DNA of 64,000 nt from Plutella xylostella (taxonomy: Eukaryota; Arthropoda; Insecta; Lepidoptera; Plutellidae), in contig NC_063984.1 of NCBI RefSeq assembly GCF_932276165.1, positions 3,293,501-3,357,500 on the forward strand, written 5' to 3'. The notes under the pieces were generated by a model, which did not search any database, was not told the origin of the DNA, and was given only the letters and a program-made list of their open reading frames with translations. Positions 22,356 to 34,279 of the stretch are shown here, one piece after another. The position numbers and the translations under genes are program-made. Positions within the stretch are counted from its first letter, which is position 1. Each line of letters starts with the position of its first letter.

Positions 22356-24012
22356 TCCTAACTAATATTATAAAGCGAAAGTCACTGTCTGACTCTCCTA
22401 CTATAGAATAGATTCATCATATTAGGTTTTGTATTTATTTCAGACAACTGAAAAACTTTAATACCGCGATGTAGGATCTTCATATTAATTGGCCTCGGTT
22501 CCATACAAGCTCTCTGTATTGCGCTTTTAGTGCCATCTGTTGGTTATATCCGGAACTGTCTGTCTGTCTGTCTGTCTGTTACGCTTTCACGCCAAAACTA
22601 CTGAACGGATTTGAATTAAATTTGGTATACATATGGTCTAGACCCTGAGAAAGAACATAGGCTACTTTTTATTGCGAAACGGAGGTTGTAAGGGGTTAAA
22701 AGGGGGGGTTAAAAGTTGTATGCGAATACTTAATTTTAAAAGATAAAAATACTACGGCTGACTGGCGTAGTGGTTAGTGACCCTGACTGCTATGCCGAAG
22801 GTCCCGGGTTCGATTCCCGGCCGGGGTAGATCTTTTTTTAAATAAACTTTATATTTAAGCACTTGATGAGCAATAATTAAACATTTTGTTCTAGCGTTTT
22901 TGAAACTTCGACCTGTGAGTGGATGAAAAATAGGGGTTCATATTTTGTATGAAGTTCGTCATTTTTGAAGATAAAAACATTATATTTTGTATTTAGGCAC
23001 TACATAATCACAAAAAAATAATAATTAGCATTTTAAAAAAAAACCCAGTGTGGGGGTGTAATATAGGGGTTGAAAGTTTTATGGGTGTTGAGTTTTTGAA
23101 GTTTAATTTATATAGTAGCTATGTCCGCTCCTAGATGGCGTTGTCGGGTATTCGTATAGATCGCTGTATGGTTTGATTTTAGCGTACATCAACTTATAGT
23201 TTGTATGTATTTGCAGTAAGTTTTGGAGGTCCTCGAAAACAACCCAATAAACGACTGTACTTTTCAATACGAAGTTTCATTCATTGTCATTTGGTTCTTA
23301 ATAGTTCTTATGCGTCATTTTTGAAGATAAAACCATGAAACTTATTACGTAGGTGTTTTAGGAAAAATGTGCAGACATTTTCTATACGGAATTCCCGTGA
23401 CTGACACGCACACGATATCAACGCACAGGCTAAACGTAGCGTAGGCACTTGAAATTTGGAAGGGACGTAGATGAGGTACCGTATTTCCCACAAAAACCGG
23501 AGTTAGCGGGATTTTCCCGCACGCGTTCATACAAGTATTCATTGTAACGCGTGGAATATGCACACGAGATGCGGGAAAATGGCGTGCTATCCCACGTGCG
23601 TGATGAAATCTGCATGCTGTTAAAACAGCCTAAAGCTTAGTTACAATAGGATATTGCAAGATACCTAGATGTTTTCAATCTAACATGTCTGCACACCTTA
23701 GTAAAGTTATGGTTTTGTTTTGAAAAATGGGAGTTAAAGTGAAAAAAAATAAGTAGTATGAAAAAAACCAAAACTGCATAAGTTAGATGCTTGAAATTAA
23801 ACATTTATAAATTACTATTCTGCCATTGCTATACAACTCTTTGCTCAATGAAGTCATGAAAATCATTTTTAGTCAAGTATCTTCGTAGGTACTTATTTGT
23901 CAATTTTCATCTAATTTAATACCACCATGGCATGTTATTGGGTAGGTAGTTCGGGAGTCGTCCACGACAAAATAATTTTAAGGCGAAGCGAAGCTCGCGG
24001 GCAACAGCTATA
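22356..24012 (+). mobile_element. Helitron-like non-autonomous element
   Basis: The 5' side begins TCCTAACTAATATTATAAAG and the 3' side ends GCGAAGCTCGCGGGCAACAG then CTAT. Start with TC, a short hairpin (GCGAAGC / GCTCGC) near the end and a terminal CTA-type sequence fit Helitrons. A (TGTC)n run lies at 22556-22580. No Rep/helicase ORF is present. The final G of the usual CTAG is replaced, so the exact end is uncertain. Confidence 0.5.
22750..22835 (+). mobile_element. SINE family A, head only
   Basis: Matches the first 85 bases of the SINE at 10711, including GGCGTAGTGGTTAGTGACCC and GGTTCGATTCCCGGCCGGGG. The body is missing. It lies within the Helitron-like element. Confidence 0.75.
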
Positions 24013-24402
24013 ATAATAATAATAATGTAATGTCCTCCTAGCCGAATTTCGACTACGGCGGCCAATCTCAATTGAGATCAGCCATCTACGCAGGAGTATA
24101 TTATAGTGCCCAAGTGTGTGCGCAGTACACAGGAGCACTCTCTGTTCCATCACTCTCATAACCCAATGGGACGGATTGACCGACACGACTGGAGAGAGCT
24201 AGGCGCAGGACCGACTGCTTTACATGCCCATCCGACAGCATGGATCGTTTCACTGTTTCGGACAACAGGTGATCAGCCTTCTATGTCCTAACCAAACTTA
24301 GAACCACAATTTAGAAACACAAATTGATGGCCCCACCCGGGAATCGAACCCGGGACCTCTGGGTCATGAAGCGAAGCTTCTACTACTAGACCACAGAGGC
24401 AG
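24013..24402 (-). mobile_element. tRNA-headed SINE with (ATT)n tail (family C)
   Basis: On the - strand the head (24402 to about 24330) has TGGTCTAGTAGTAGAAG and a perfect B box GGTTCGATTCC. The body follows and ends in an ATT run at 24010-24024. The tRNA-like fold is imperfect in the acceptor stem, so this is not a working tRNA gene. It abuts the 3' end of the Helitron-like element. Confidence 0.7.
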
Positions 24403-24505
24403 TTAACAGAATTTAGTAAACCCAGTAAACCTAACTAATCCAGAGGAAACCTAAAATATCTTTCTCTCTCTCTTTGAAAAACATACTTAATAGCCCAAAC
24501 TCGAT

Positions 24506-24830
24506 TCTATTCTATTCTCTGTGGGGGTGTAAGTACCTGCACCTGGCTCTCTCGAGTGGAACCTTTGTGCATATCCCCAAGGTCTAAACTGCCTTCCTAA
24601 GCGTGAACCATTTCCCACCACGCTGGTCCACTGCGGGTTGGTGGGTTCACATATCTAGATGTGCTAAACCTAGATATGCAGGTTTCCTCACGATGTTTTC
24701 CTTCACCGTTAGAGCGATGGTATACATTGTACTTAAGTTAAAAGAACTCATTGGTACATGTCAGCGCCGTGATTCGAACCCGCATCTCTTGCGTGAGAAG
24801 CGGGCGCTTACCCGACTGAGCTACCACCGC
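24506..24830 (-). mobile_element. tRNA-headed SINE with 13 bp TSD (family B, second copy)
   Basis: Reverse-complement counterpart of 18942-19268, almost the same length (325 versus 327). It is flanked by GCCCAAACTCGAT at 24493-24505 and 24831-24843. Head A and B boxes and the GAATA-type tail are visible in inverse. Confidence 0.9.
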
Positions 24831-24979
24831 GCCCAAACTCGATGCTTTTAGCTATTAAATCTTTGAAATAAAATTCAGTCACCTCCGTGTTACTGCCCTC
24901 ATCAGATCCTCACGAGACCATGCCTCAACCAGCACCATGAGACTGTGTTTTTGAATCCTAACCTAATCTTCCTACGTAT

Positions 24980-25300
24980 TGTCATCACTTAGATCCATTC
25001 ACTATATTGCTGCTCCTCATCCCAGGGCCGTGGGGACCGGAGGCACGTCAGCTTTTTAAAGACATCAGCAGCGGACTAATAGAAGTCTCAAGGGACCCTA
25101 GGGCTGGCACTTACCTATCACAAAGGCTAAGCATCGCTATATAGCGGGGTAACGCGGCCAGCGTCTTGGGTACCCTACCCGACAGTGGCAGCGATCTGGC
25201 CAGCATCTTCTTTTTAGTTTAATTTTAATTTTATATTAGTTAGTTTTAGTTAGGCATTAATAATTATAATTTAATCAAGAAGTACCATGGACTTAACTAA
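24980..25300 (+). pseudogene. LINE ORF2 C-terminus and 3' tail
   Basis: A frame reads GPWGPEARQLFKDISSGL, then RDPRAGTYLSQRLSIAI, a TAG stop at 25142-25144, and RGNAASVLGTLPDSGSD. This style is that of the C-terminal end of non-LTR retrotransposon reverse transcriptase proteins in Lepidoptera. The stop shows it is dead. The following T-rich 100 bases are probably its 3' UTR. The clade is not assigned. Confidence 0.65.
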
Positions 25301-26430
25301 TAAAAAACATTATCATTTAATTTATTGAATATAGTATAAGAATTATGCTTCCTCAATTTCAAATCAAATTATGTTGGTGTCATAAAAGTTGAAAAAGTGC
25401 AATGACAACCAATGTGCAGTGATTTTGTGTCTGTACACAATTAGATCGCGAGCTGTCAGTGCCGCCTAAACCGACGTGACCCTTCTTTGGAGGCCACCGG
25501 CCGACTGAGTCAAACGTCGCTTGTGTTTATGATTTTATAACACAGAAAGCCGCCATAGATATTTGTATGAAGATTTGAGGGAAAAAAATTGCTCAAGTTT
25601 GGGATTAATTTACACAAAATAGGTGTGTGTTTATTAAAAAACAAGGTATTTAGCGCCTAGTCCTAGCATTTATCTTTATAATTTGATAAGAATCATATGA
25701 AAATTCTTAATAATTACGACACAGTTGTTACAATACGGGAGTGTGATTTACTAGTTTTTCGTAATTAATTTACAGTTATCCATAAGCATTTACTAAAATT
25801 CGAATGATTCAGCACCTAGCTAGACTCTTCGGCTACCTGTGTGATTTTTTTCAAGGCTGTAGAGCATCATTTACTACATAATTCTATGACAATGCCAACC
25901 CTCGATTGCCTATTGCTGACCCTTAATAATCTGACCTGATTAGTAATTTTCTTGATCCAATAATGCGATACCAGCTTACTTCCTGCACTTTCATGGACAT
26001 ACATATGGAGTACTACCCAGAGACCGCCGTTGTTGGTCAACTGAGCCGAATATGGGTGGATAAGTGGATATTATCTGGACGATTGCTGGCTGCGACGCGC
26101 CGCGCCGTGCTGGCGGAGGCATCAAACATTTACCTATAAGGATGTTACAAACTCAGAAGGTCATTACGAACACATTTTGTACTAAATTGAAAGAAGTGCA
26201 AAATTACAATAAGTTCTTACTTAAATGTGATTTCATGTTTCGTTGAAAATCAAGTGCAGATGTTCTCGAATATTTACAAACATTCAGCAACCCGAGTGAG
26301 AGGTTCCTTCCTGTACAGCCTATATTTCCATATTTGTAACGCTGGCTTTGAACTTCCGCTACGAAACGAATCCTTGAAAGCGTTCGTCCAAAACTGGTTT
26401 AAAGCCAGCGCAGTGTGTACGAAGTTAAGT
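25300..26430. other. Non-coding DNA, nothing recognised
   Basis: No supported gene or repeat. A small GC-rich word cluster is at 26085-26110. Confidence 0.4.
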
Positions 26431-26439
26431 AAATGCTTA

Positions 26440-26620
26440 GTATAGCGTGTGGCGAAGCTTGAGCGGTGTTCCCTGATTGGCGTACTTGCTATAGTTGGTG
26501 GATACGCGGGCGTAGTGCGACTGCGCAGTTGATGTCTGGCGGTGTGAGCGCGCGCGTCCCGACCACCGACCGACCGCAGAATATATTGTTCCAAATTCAA
26601 ATTGTAAACACGTGCTGCAG
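26440..26620 (+). promoter_or_regulatory. Candidate promoter and non-coding first exon
   Basis: This 180 bp block is richer in G, C and CG dinucleotides than its surroundings. It holds an inverted CCAAT box (CTGATTGGCG, 26474) and a GCAGTT initiator-like word (26525), and ends CTGCAG followed by the strong splice donor GTGAGT at 26621-26626. It could be an upstream exon of the CRAL-TRIO gene 10.8 kb away, whose coding exon 1 has an acceptor at its 5' side. No transcript evidence is available. Confidence 0.35.
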
Positions 26621-26729
26621 GTGAGTCGACCGGCATACGTTTTTTTGTAGTTTTAGTGCATGAAAAATATTTATGAAAAAATATACATACTTACATGTAT
26701 TTTTTTTATGGAATATACATTCATGTTAA

Positions 26730-26860
26730 AAAAGGGTAAGCTGATATGGGGTGACTTAAGGGATCATTCTTTACAACTTTTGCTTTTACGAATTTTAAAG
26801 TTTTTGGAAAAGAAAATTAATTAAATAAGTAAGTATAACAACATTTTTAATCCCTAAATA
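26730..26860. mobile_element. Decayed relic of CAGGGTGTTGC family
   Basis: AAAAAAGGGTAAGCTGATAT, GTGACTTAAGGGATCATTCT and ACAACTTTTGCTTTTACGAA parallel the better copies at 21275 and 33463. Ends are missing. Confidence 0.45.
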
Positions 26861-26869
26861 AGGAATAAA

Positions 26870-28890
26870 ATATTTTCTGACATAGGTATTGATAAGCGTG
26901 TTATTGATTGCATTGCTTACGATAGATTGGCATTTGTCACCTAATTACTTGTTATAGATATCTATAATTTAATCATCATATAATTAATGTTTAAATTAAT
27001 AATCTATAAACATAATGATATCTTTATTATCTAACTGTACACTAATACTCGGTACGAGTAAACTCAAAAATAGGAAGATAATTAGTATTTGTGAAAACTC
27101 GAGAACGCTTGGACCTTTTAGGCTAATTCCAGTTTTGAATTATTTGAAGTTCATGGAAGGTTCTAATCCTAAAGGTAAGTAAACAAAAATAAATAAAAAA
27201 CTTTACAAACTTTACACAGATTCCCAAAATACAGTGTCAATGATTATGTCAAGGTGACCGAAATAATCTATGAAAGACGATATCACAAACAGGAAAACCT
27301 GCGACCCTGGTTAGAATTATTCATTTTACCTAGAAAGGTATAAACCAGAGTAAAACCCCAAACTGGAGCTAAATGTAAAAAATAGTAAACCCAGCATAAT
27401 TTAACAAAAATGTAGGAAAAACTGTTACATGCATAATAATAGGACGGCACATCCTCGAGACTTGTCACAAGTCATTGATACAATGAATTGCTCCACTTAC
27501 ACATGGTTACAGTACTTACAGCCCAGACTAACAATACACGACCAGATGGAGTGCCAGTGCAAAAGAAACGTCTCGGCAAATATCCCACTTTTACCACTAA
27601 GCTTATATTTTGAATTAGTTCAGTCAGACGATTTGTAACTTAATTGATTGGTACAATGGTTTGAACTTAAAACGGTGTGACAGTAAAAAAAATGCGGACA
27701 GTTTTATGTTTTGTTTTTGTACTTATATGACAGACCATCTTGATTGTATATCGTTAATCTAAGGCTTCAGAACTTACAGTCATTGTGCCGTCGGACCATT
27801 GTTCTAAAAAAAGTGTCTGCTGAAGATTCAGCTGACAAGGATTTTTGGGTACAGCCAAATCAGTCTCGTATTCAGTAAACCAACACAGTATAATTTATTG
27901 TCAAAATAAAATATGTATCTTCACCGTAGTGTACAAAAACTATAAATAGATAGTAAAATCTTCCATCAAAACTTAAACACATGTTAAACGATATCAAGGA
28001 ACTACGAACTTTCAAAACACAACCTGTTAGTAGTATTTTGTCTTGGTACCTAGCATAGTACTGATAGGATCTAAAGCCTTCTTGGTACTCCATAAAAAAG
28101 CGAATAATATAACCCCGGCTTAACTCTTGCATTTAGTTAGTCTTAATTTTGCTCTTAATTTATAAATAAAATACAAGTTATGCTTATTACGTTCTAAAAA
28201 TAAGTACTCAACAACAACTTTAAGTATTTTTTAGAAAAACTAGTTTATTCACATTTATTTGCATTGTTCAGTGCACTAAATAATATAAAAACGCATATTT
28301 ATTAAGTTTTTCCCACAGTCGCATACATTCACCTGGTCATTTCACTGATAAAATTTTACCGTGCATGTACCTACCTTACCTACATAATAATATTTTCATA
28401 CCTTGGTCATAGAATGATGTTAGATTTGTTGTAGCCCGTTGCGGGATTTTCAGTAACCAAAGTAAACTCATGGGTTGTACATAATAAAATAAATGCACCA
28501 CATTTGTAAATCAATTAAATGTGAGGTACTTACTTATAAATCTAGTAGCGAAATGTGGCAACAACAATGTATCCCCTACTCACACGCATTCGTGGCTAAA
28601 AATAGTAGCCATGCGATATAGTACAGTATAATCATTGGCTCACCAGGCTTTGTTTGCTCTTTATTCGGGAGTTGTAAGAGTCAATTTATCATAAGTGTTG
28701 CATATAGGGTGGCTTCCACTGTACATACACGAGTTGATAGTACCATACCTAAGTATATGTATGATGTTATTATGATGAAGAAGCTATCGACCGGTGCACG
28801 CTCTTGGCCGGAATATGCGACGCGCGTGCGCCCATACGTTGACATACATTGTAGCTACCCGAGTACTGTGTCAGACACGCGTGTCGAAAA
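26870..28890. other. Non-coding DNA, nothing recognised
   Basis: AT-rich. Open frames at 27429-27638 (+) and 27872-28132 (-) show no motif. Confidence 0.4.
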
Positions 28891-28900
28891 AATATACTTA

Positions 28901-29097
28901 GGCCCGGGTCTCCTATTTACGCCGTAGGTCGCGTCCAGCGTCACGCCGTAGGCCGCGTCACGATGCTCACTATAGAAATGTACTGGTGCGGTCTCCCTCA
29001 CACGCCGACGTTGGCGCGTAGACGTAGTGAGCATCGTAACGCGGCCTACGGCATGACGCTGGACGCAACCTACGACGAGAAATAGGAGACCCCGGCC
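28901..29097. mobile_element. MITE with TTA target duplication (PIF/Harbinger-like), copy A
   Basis: Ends are GGCCCGGGTCTCCTATTT and its near reverse complement AAATAGGAGACCCCGGCC, each flanked by TTA (28898-28900 and 29098-29100). Inside, GCCGTAGG and CCTACGGC words form long arms. Copy B is at 50084-50291. Three-base TTA duplications are typical of PIF/Harbinger, so that superfamily is inferred. Confidence 0.85.
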
Positions 29098-29154
29098 TTA
29101 GGGTTGATCCGATTGATGCACTCAGGAGCAACGAAAAAGTTCCACTTCAAATCA

Positions 29155-29250
29155 ATCAATCAATCAAATCGTTTATTTGGCAAAAGAAAATATTACAACT
29201 AAGGTACAAATAGTAGTTGCTTAATAGTTATACATTGGTTTTGTAACTAA
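29155..29250 (-). mobile_element. Probable LINE 3' end, reversed
   Basis: (TCAA)n followed by TCAAATCGTTTATTTGGCAAAA reads on the - strand as an element ending in AATAAACGATTTGA and (TTGA)n. The body is truncated within 100 bp. Confidence 0.4.
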
Positions 29251-29253
29251 GTA

Positions 29254-30071
29254 GGGTAACGTAACGTACCTTGGGACGCTTGTACCTCGGGACATTGATT
29301 GTATTTTAAAAACCGACTAAATAAACACATTAAAATTCTACCCTAGGCATAGTATTTTACTCGCTTGGCAAAACTAGTGAGTCTCGTGATCATACCAGCA
29401 TCAAGTGTGTGGTGAAGACAATATGAAGTTTTTTGGAGTCAAAAGTAGCTTTTGTATAGTTTTTTGTGTTGCTTTATCTCATTGAGGCATGCTCAAAATA
29501 AAGACATGGATGTCACGTATAACTTTTCAGTTATTTAATTTTATGACATGGCAATTATCTGAAAGATTCCTATTAATTAAAAATAAAGATATTTAAATTT
29601 TGGTTAAATATTGCTTTTTTGTACCTTGGGACACGATTAAATTTGTACCTTGGGACACTGTTTCCTATGGCTTTGTACTATGGAAAATGCAAACATCTAA
29701 ATAACGCCTTATATCTCTGTTCTTATTAGTGCCAGAGTGAAACTAGACAGAAGAGAGATGCAGTAAATCAATAAGAACAGACATATAAGGCGTTATTTAG
29801 AAGTTTGCATTTTCCATAGTACAAAGCTATAGGAAACAGTGTCCCAAGGTACAAACGTGTAACGTACCTTGGGCCTAAACAAGCATTTTTACTTTTATCT
29901 TAATTTAATAAAATCTGGCCACACTAAAGCTTTAGCACAAATACTAGTGATAATAGATTATATATCCTACCGAATAAAGAAAATTTCACATTAATATCTT
30001 AGTTGTACGCTGTGATAGCGTCATTCAAAGTTGGGGTAGTCGAAAATGTCCCTAGGTACGTTACGTTACCC
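29254..30071 (+). mobile_element. 818 bp non-autonomous element with TA duplication and internal palindrome, copy A
   Basis: Ends GGGTAACGTAACGTACC and CGTTACCC inverted, flanked by TA (29252-29253, 30072-30073). Near the middle, two arms starting TTGTACCTTGGGACACTG fold around a short loop and include ATAACGCCTTATAT and its complement. ACCTTGGGAC recurs at several places. No ORF. Copy B (53458-54274) is 817 bp in the opposite orientation. The TA duplication suggests Tc1/mariner-type mobilisation. Confidence 0.9.
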
Positions 30072-30079
30072 TATAATAA

Positions 30080-31060
30080 GTGATCACTGAAAACCTAAAC
30101 TAGGTTAAACCTGTATCATAGGTTTCAGTTCCTTCCATTTGACACTAAAGATAGAAGTTTAAAATTGACTACAAAAAATTCTCCATATTAAGGGTCTAAC
30201 TTGTCTTACAAAATTACAACACCAATTTGTTTAGTCTTTAGAAGTATACTACAATATTGCAGATTTGGTGCTATTGTCACTGAAACTTTTTTCAGTTCAA
30301 TTTTAATTCAGTGTATTAAACTGATTTACATTTTTCTATTTCGATTAGGTATTGATCACCCGCCGTTGATCATAAATTCATAAATCATATTCATGATCAA
30401 TTACTATGTACTTGAAAAACTCACGATCATTTATCATAGCAATAAATATAGCAATAAATGTCACTAATAAACTATAACACCTAGGTAAATTACTTACCTA
30501 AGTAAGTAGGTATATAATTATGTTGTTAAGTTTACAAAATAAGGTCCATCAAGACATCAAACATTGTTAGTTAAGTATGTACGTGCGATTACTTCTATTA
30601 TTCTCGTCAGTATGGTATTTTAAGGTTGTCTGGATGAAATTATAGTAATAAGACCACCTTTCATACCTTTGTATAAAATATTTAATAAACAGTGCCAAAC
30701 TTGCTAATCCAGCAAAGCAAAATCCCAACGAAGTCGTGAATTTTCCGGGGTAGGTCATTTGTTTAAACAACAATCAAAGATTCCGATTGGATGTTTATTT
30801 TCCACCAAGGCTCACTCCGCTGACTCACCGTCATCAGCCGACAGGAATGCTGATTCATTTATTAAGCCGCTACAATACAATTGATTTGTTCTTCAGACTT
30901 GGTCAAGGTGTTTTCTACGGCATTAAAAAGGAAATTGCATTGAAAGTAAAACCGTGTTTGCGTTAATTTTGAACTTTGTGGAGAGGCGGTGCAGTGGGTT
31001 CAGTTCAGACCTTGAGATTCCGTTGACCCGAGTGTCCTTTGTGTGGAGCAGGAGACCGGT
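30080..31060. other. Non-coding DNA, nothing recognised
   Basis: AT-rich, no supported gene. Small open frames at 30201-30383 and 30954-31172 have no motif; the second runs into a MITE. Confidence 0.4.
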
Positions 31061-31065
31061 TCCTG

Positions 31066-31183
31066 GAGGGTTACTCTATACTGACGAAAAACAAATGGAC
31101 GAGAGCTGTCGCGCAATGGACACGTTTAATATCCACGAGATAGAGTCTTCGACTTCGTTTTTCGTTATATAGAGTGGCCCCCC
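31066..31183 (-). mobile_element. Short MITE, GGTCACTCTATA family (copy 2)
   Basis: Begins GGGTTACTCTATACTGACG and ends TTCGTTATATAGAGTGGCCC. The inverted ends and the internal ACGAGAGCTGTCG word place it with the copies at 36166 and 37116. Confidence 0.8.
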
Positions 31184-31785
31184 TTGGGAGGCAGCTCGCC
31201 ACGGACAGACAGACAGACGTAAAAAACTACAAGTTGCCCGACTGGTTCCCGCGCGGCTGCAGGGAAGCCATTTTGCGAAGCGCACAGATTTTGTAGAGAG
31301 TGCTCTTGTGTACTTAGGTACTACCTATATATATGATCTTCTGGGCTCATTTTCTAAAGAAATTCGGCCATGGGAGCATTATTAAAATAAAAATACTCTG
31401 ATTAATAATTTGCGCCTCGCTTGCTTCATACCTAAGCTTTATTAGAAAGGATATGTGTAAGATTGAACAAGATTTATTTATATGATACCTCAATGCACTT
31501 GACCTTCGCAGAGTGCATTTAAATTTATAGTTTTTGCCATTTATAATTTTTTTACGGTTATTTAATGCATTAACCAAATTACTCTATTTTTAGATAGGTA
31601 ATGCAATCGCTATTAATATAATGCAATAGTTATTAGCATATTTTCAATTAAACATAAAAAGTATTGTTTCGTGTATCCTCTTCCCTCTACCGGACCTTGA
31701 TAATGAGAATTAGTGCAAGAAATAAATATCCTCTGCCGGCACTCATGTTTCAGTCACGCTTCCCCGAAGCTTATCCTGGCCATGT

Positions 31786-32625
31786 AGCACGGGGCGCTAT
31801 TAAGACGTGACAAGAGTTCTCCGTCGCGCTCGCTCTAGAGGCTCAGCGATGTGAGTAGGAAATGCAAGCTCGTCTCGCCGAGATCTCGATCTCGTGAGAT
31901 CTCGGCCATATTTTACGAGATTGAATCTCGTCAAATTTTGTACGAGATCTCGCGAGATAACGAGATCGAGAAATGCAGCGTGACGACGTGGTTTTCATGC
32001 AAAATATGTGTTTTTTGACAAGCCATTTTCAGACAAACTAACTTGCCTTTCCGTACCTTGATAACTTCATCTTCTACTTTAAACTTATTGTATTTGATTA
32101 ATACGATCTCACAACATTTATTACAAACTTGTGAAGTTAAATTTTTGTTTTTATTTATAAACAGTAATGTTGTATTACTTTTAATTATTGAAACTAAAGC
32201 AATACTTAATATAGATCATTATTTTGTTACCAATATTGTATGAATTTGAACTTATTAGCTACAGTAGGGACTTATAATAATTAGGTATAGACATAAACAA
32301 ATGTTATTAGAGTTAGAGACAAAATAATAAGTACTCTGCTGTTGATTTTTAAAAGAAACTTACATTATTTTAATAACTAACAACGAAGTTATTATTAAAT
32401 TACAAATCATGTCATTTACTAGTTCCTAATACAAGCATTTGCATAATGTTTTTATTGACATTCTCCCAATCTCGCGAGATCTCGTAATTTGCGAGATCTC
32501 GCGAGACTGCGTTTTGAGTCTCGCGAGATCTCGCTAGGTGAAAATCTCGTACGAGATTGCATTCCCTAGATGTGAGTGAGCGCGATGCAAAACTCTTGTC
32601 ACGTCTTAAATGCGCCCCGTACTAG
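31786..32625. mobile_element. MITE split by a hAT-like element
   Basis: Left part 31786-31855 and right part 32569-32625 carry inverted ends around ACGGGGCGC and AAGACGTGACAAGAGTT. Without the inner insertion it would be about 120 bp. The inner element at 31856-32568 duplicated 8 bases of it. Confidence 0.8.
31856..32568. mobile_element. hAT-like non-autonomous element with CGAGATCTCG arrays
   Basis: It is flanked by the 8 bp duplication GATGTGAG (31848-31855 and 32569-32576). Ends are TAGGAAATGCAA and the inverse of TAGGGAATGCAA. Both subterminal regions (31870-31975 and 32465-32555) are packed with GAGATCTCG and CTCGCGAGATCTCG palindromes. The interior is AT-rich and has no transposase. 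Eight-base duplications and TAGGG-type ends fit the hAT superfamily. Confidence 0.85.
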
Positions 32626-32629
32626 CCCT

Positions 32630-33460
32630 TCTGACTGGCAAATCCTTATTACACAGCGACAAACACTAGATTAGTGCGTTTGATACCCACCAATCATATT
32701 CATTGTTCCAAATAGTAAAGTATTGGTGGCAACACATAATATATAAGCACATCTGTGGTAGAAAGGTACCCTTACTGCACTACCGTCACTAAGTGCCAAT
32801 TTCTCCATAGTCGGTTAGAGCATAACCAGGTATTAGTGGCTAACTTTTGACACATCTGTCCATCATTTTATATGGAGATGACGTATAATTGATGAACCCG
32901 ACTATGGATAAATTGGCACTAAAGCTTGCAGCAAGGACGAGAAAGGAATTCACGGGGAAATTACAATCCCGTCCGTATTGTAGACGCCTATCACGTATGC
33001 TACATATACTTCAGCAACGTAGAAATATAAATAGTAAAAAAATATAATTTAGGATTTATTACATACATGTTATACGAGTTTGAATTGCGTTTATAAAGAG
33101 CATAAGTATATCTTCATCCAAGGCAAACCACGGCGATCGGTTAGTGTACATATTTGGTTTCAAGGTCTAGCTTCAAAATAATAATGTTGGTATCGATTAT
33201 TGTATTAGGTGTGACCGGAAGATAATATTTGCAAATATGCCGAGAAGGAAATGTAAGAAAATATTTGTGACCAAAATATTAACATAAGACTTAAAAAATA
33301 CGTGCTTTAAAAACCGCTAATGCGTCAGCTAGTCTTCATTTGGAATTCAGAAAAAATACAGATTTTTAAACGGAAAAATCTAGATATCTGGTTTAAGAGG
33401 ATCTGGTTTAAAATATGCGTTTGACTAACCGGTTGGTGTGGTCTTCTAGAACAAACTGAT
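32630..33460. other. Non-coding DNA with one inverted pair
   Basis: AGTGCCAATTTCTCCATAGTCGG at about 32792 and CCGACTATGGATAAATTGGCACT at about 32899 form an inverted pair and likely mark a small hairpin MITE of about 130 bp. Nothing else recognised. Confidence 0.5.
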
Positions 33461-33462
33461 TA

Positions 33463-34006
33463 TACAGGGTGTTGCAAAAAAGGGTATAGTATGCTGAAAG
33501 AGGGTTACTCAGGGGGTCATCCTGGAGCACTTTTTTGGAACGACTTTTGAAAACACAGGAAAAAAAATATACTTTCTCCATAGATACTTTGATGATAATG
33601 CGAGTTTAGACTATAACTTTTTAATAATTTCCAGAAGTTGTAAGTACAAGAAAAATGTTTTAGAAAAATCATGTGGTTCCCGCCCTTTCGGTTTTACTAT
33701 ACTAAAAAAAAAAACACGCACTCACGCCTTGTACTAATGTACTCCCTTGGGGGGTAGGCAGAGGTGCATTGCTGCACCCACTTTTCGCCAGAGTGTTATG
33801 TTAGTCCCAATGTAATAGGGGGCGGGCCTATTGCCATTTTACGGGCACATCCAAGACCCGAGAACAAATATCTGTGTTTAAACAAATATCTGCCCCAGCC
33901 GTGAATCGAACCCGGGACCATCGGTTCAGTAGTCAGGGTCACTAACCACTACGCCATTCGGTCGTCGCTATTTTACTATACTATACTACTTTTGCAACAA
34001 CCTGTA
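33463..34006. mobile_element. CAGGGTGTTGC foldback element with TA duplication, split by a SINE
   Basis: Left end TACAGGGTGTTGCAAAA, right end TTTTGCAACAACCTGTA, with TA at each side. A family A SINE (33705-33970) interrupts it. The remaining sequence is the same family as 52262-52528. Confidence 0.8.
33705..33970 (-). mobile_element. SINE family A with 13 bp TSD, nested
   Basis: Inverse copy of 10711-10963. It is flanked by TTTTACTATACTA at 33692-33704 and 33971-33983, both within the host MITE. The B box and the head word GCGTAGTGGTTAGTGACC are intact. Confidence 0.9.
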
Positions 34007-34192
34007 GAATAACGAACGTAGTAATTGTCTGTGTCCTAGACCTCATACTGGCTGGCCGGCTAGTGGCCACGTTCAGTAACTAATGCAGGTTTAACTTGTT
34101 AGCCCTGTAGTTTCTGTCTACGAGGTCCAAAGAGTTAAGTAGCAACAAGGTGACTGGAGATAGTGTAGAGAGTTTCCGGAAGTTCTAACGTC

Positions 34193-34268
34193 GTCCCGCT
34201 GGGGATTCGAACTGGGGACCGCTCGGTGTTGGAGCTGAATGAGCTTCTACCCCTTGACCATAGAGGCA
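34193..34268 (-). mobile_element. tRNA-like SINE head
   Basis: On the - strand GCCTCTATGGTCAAGGGGTA resembles an A box region and AGTTCGAATCCCC a B box. The first bases match the head of family C at 24402, but the body differs. The acceptor stem does not pair, so a functional tRNA is unlikely. Confidence 0.5.
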
Positions 34269-34279
34269 GATAAATACTG

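Noticed and set aside
23308..23615. Three overlapping - strand frames
   Set aside because: They overlap each other in different frames inside a Helitron-like element and have no motif.
24330..24402. tRNA gene on the - strand
   Set aside because: B box is perfect, but the acceptor stem does not pair and a SINE body with ATT tail follows directly.
34193..34268. tRNA gene on the - strand
   Set aside because: Stems are poorly paired and the start matches a SINE head.
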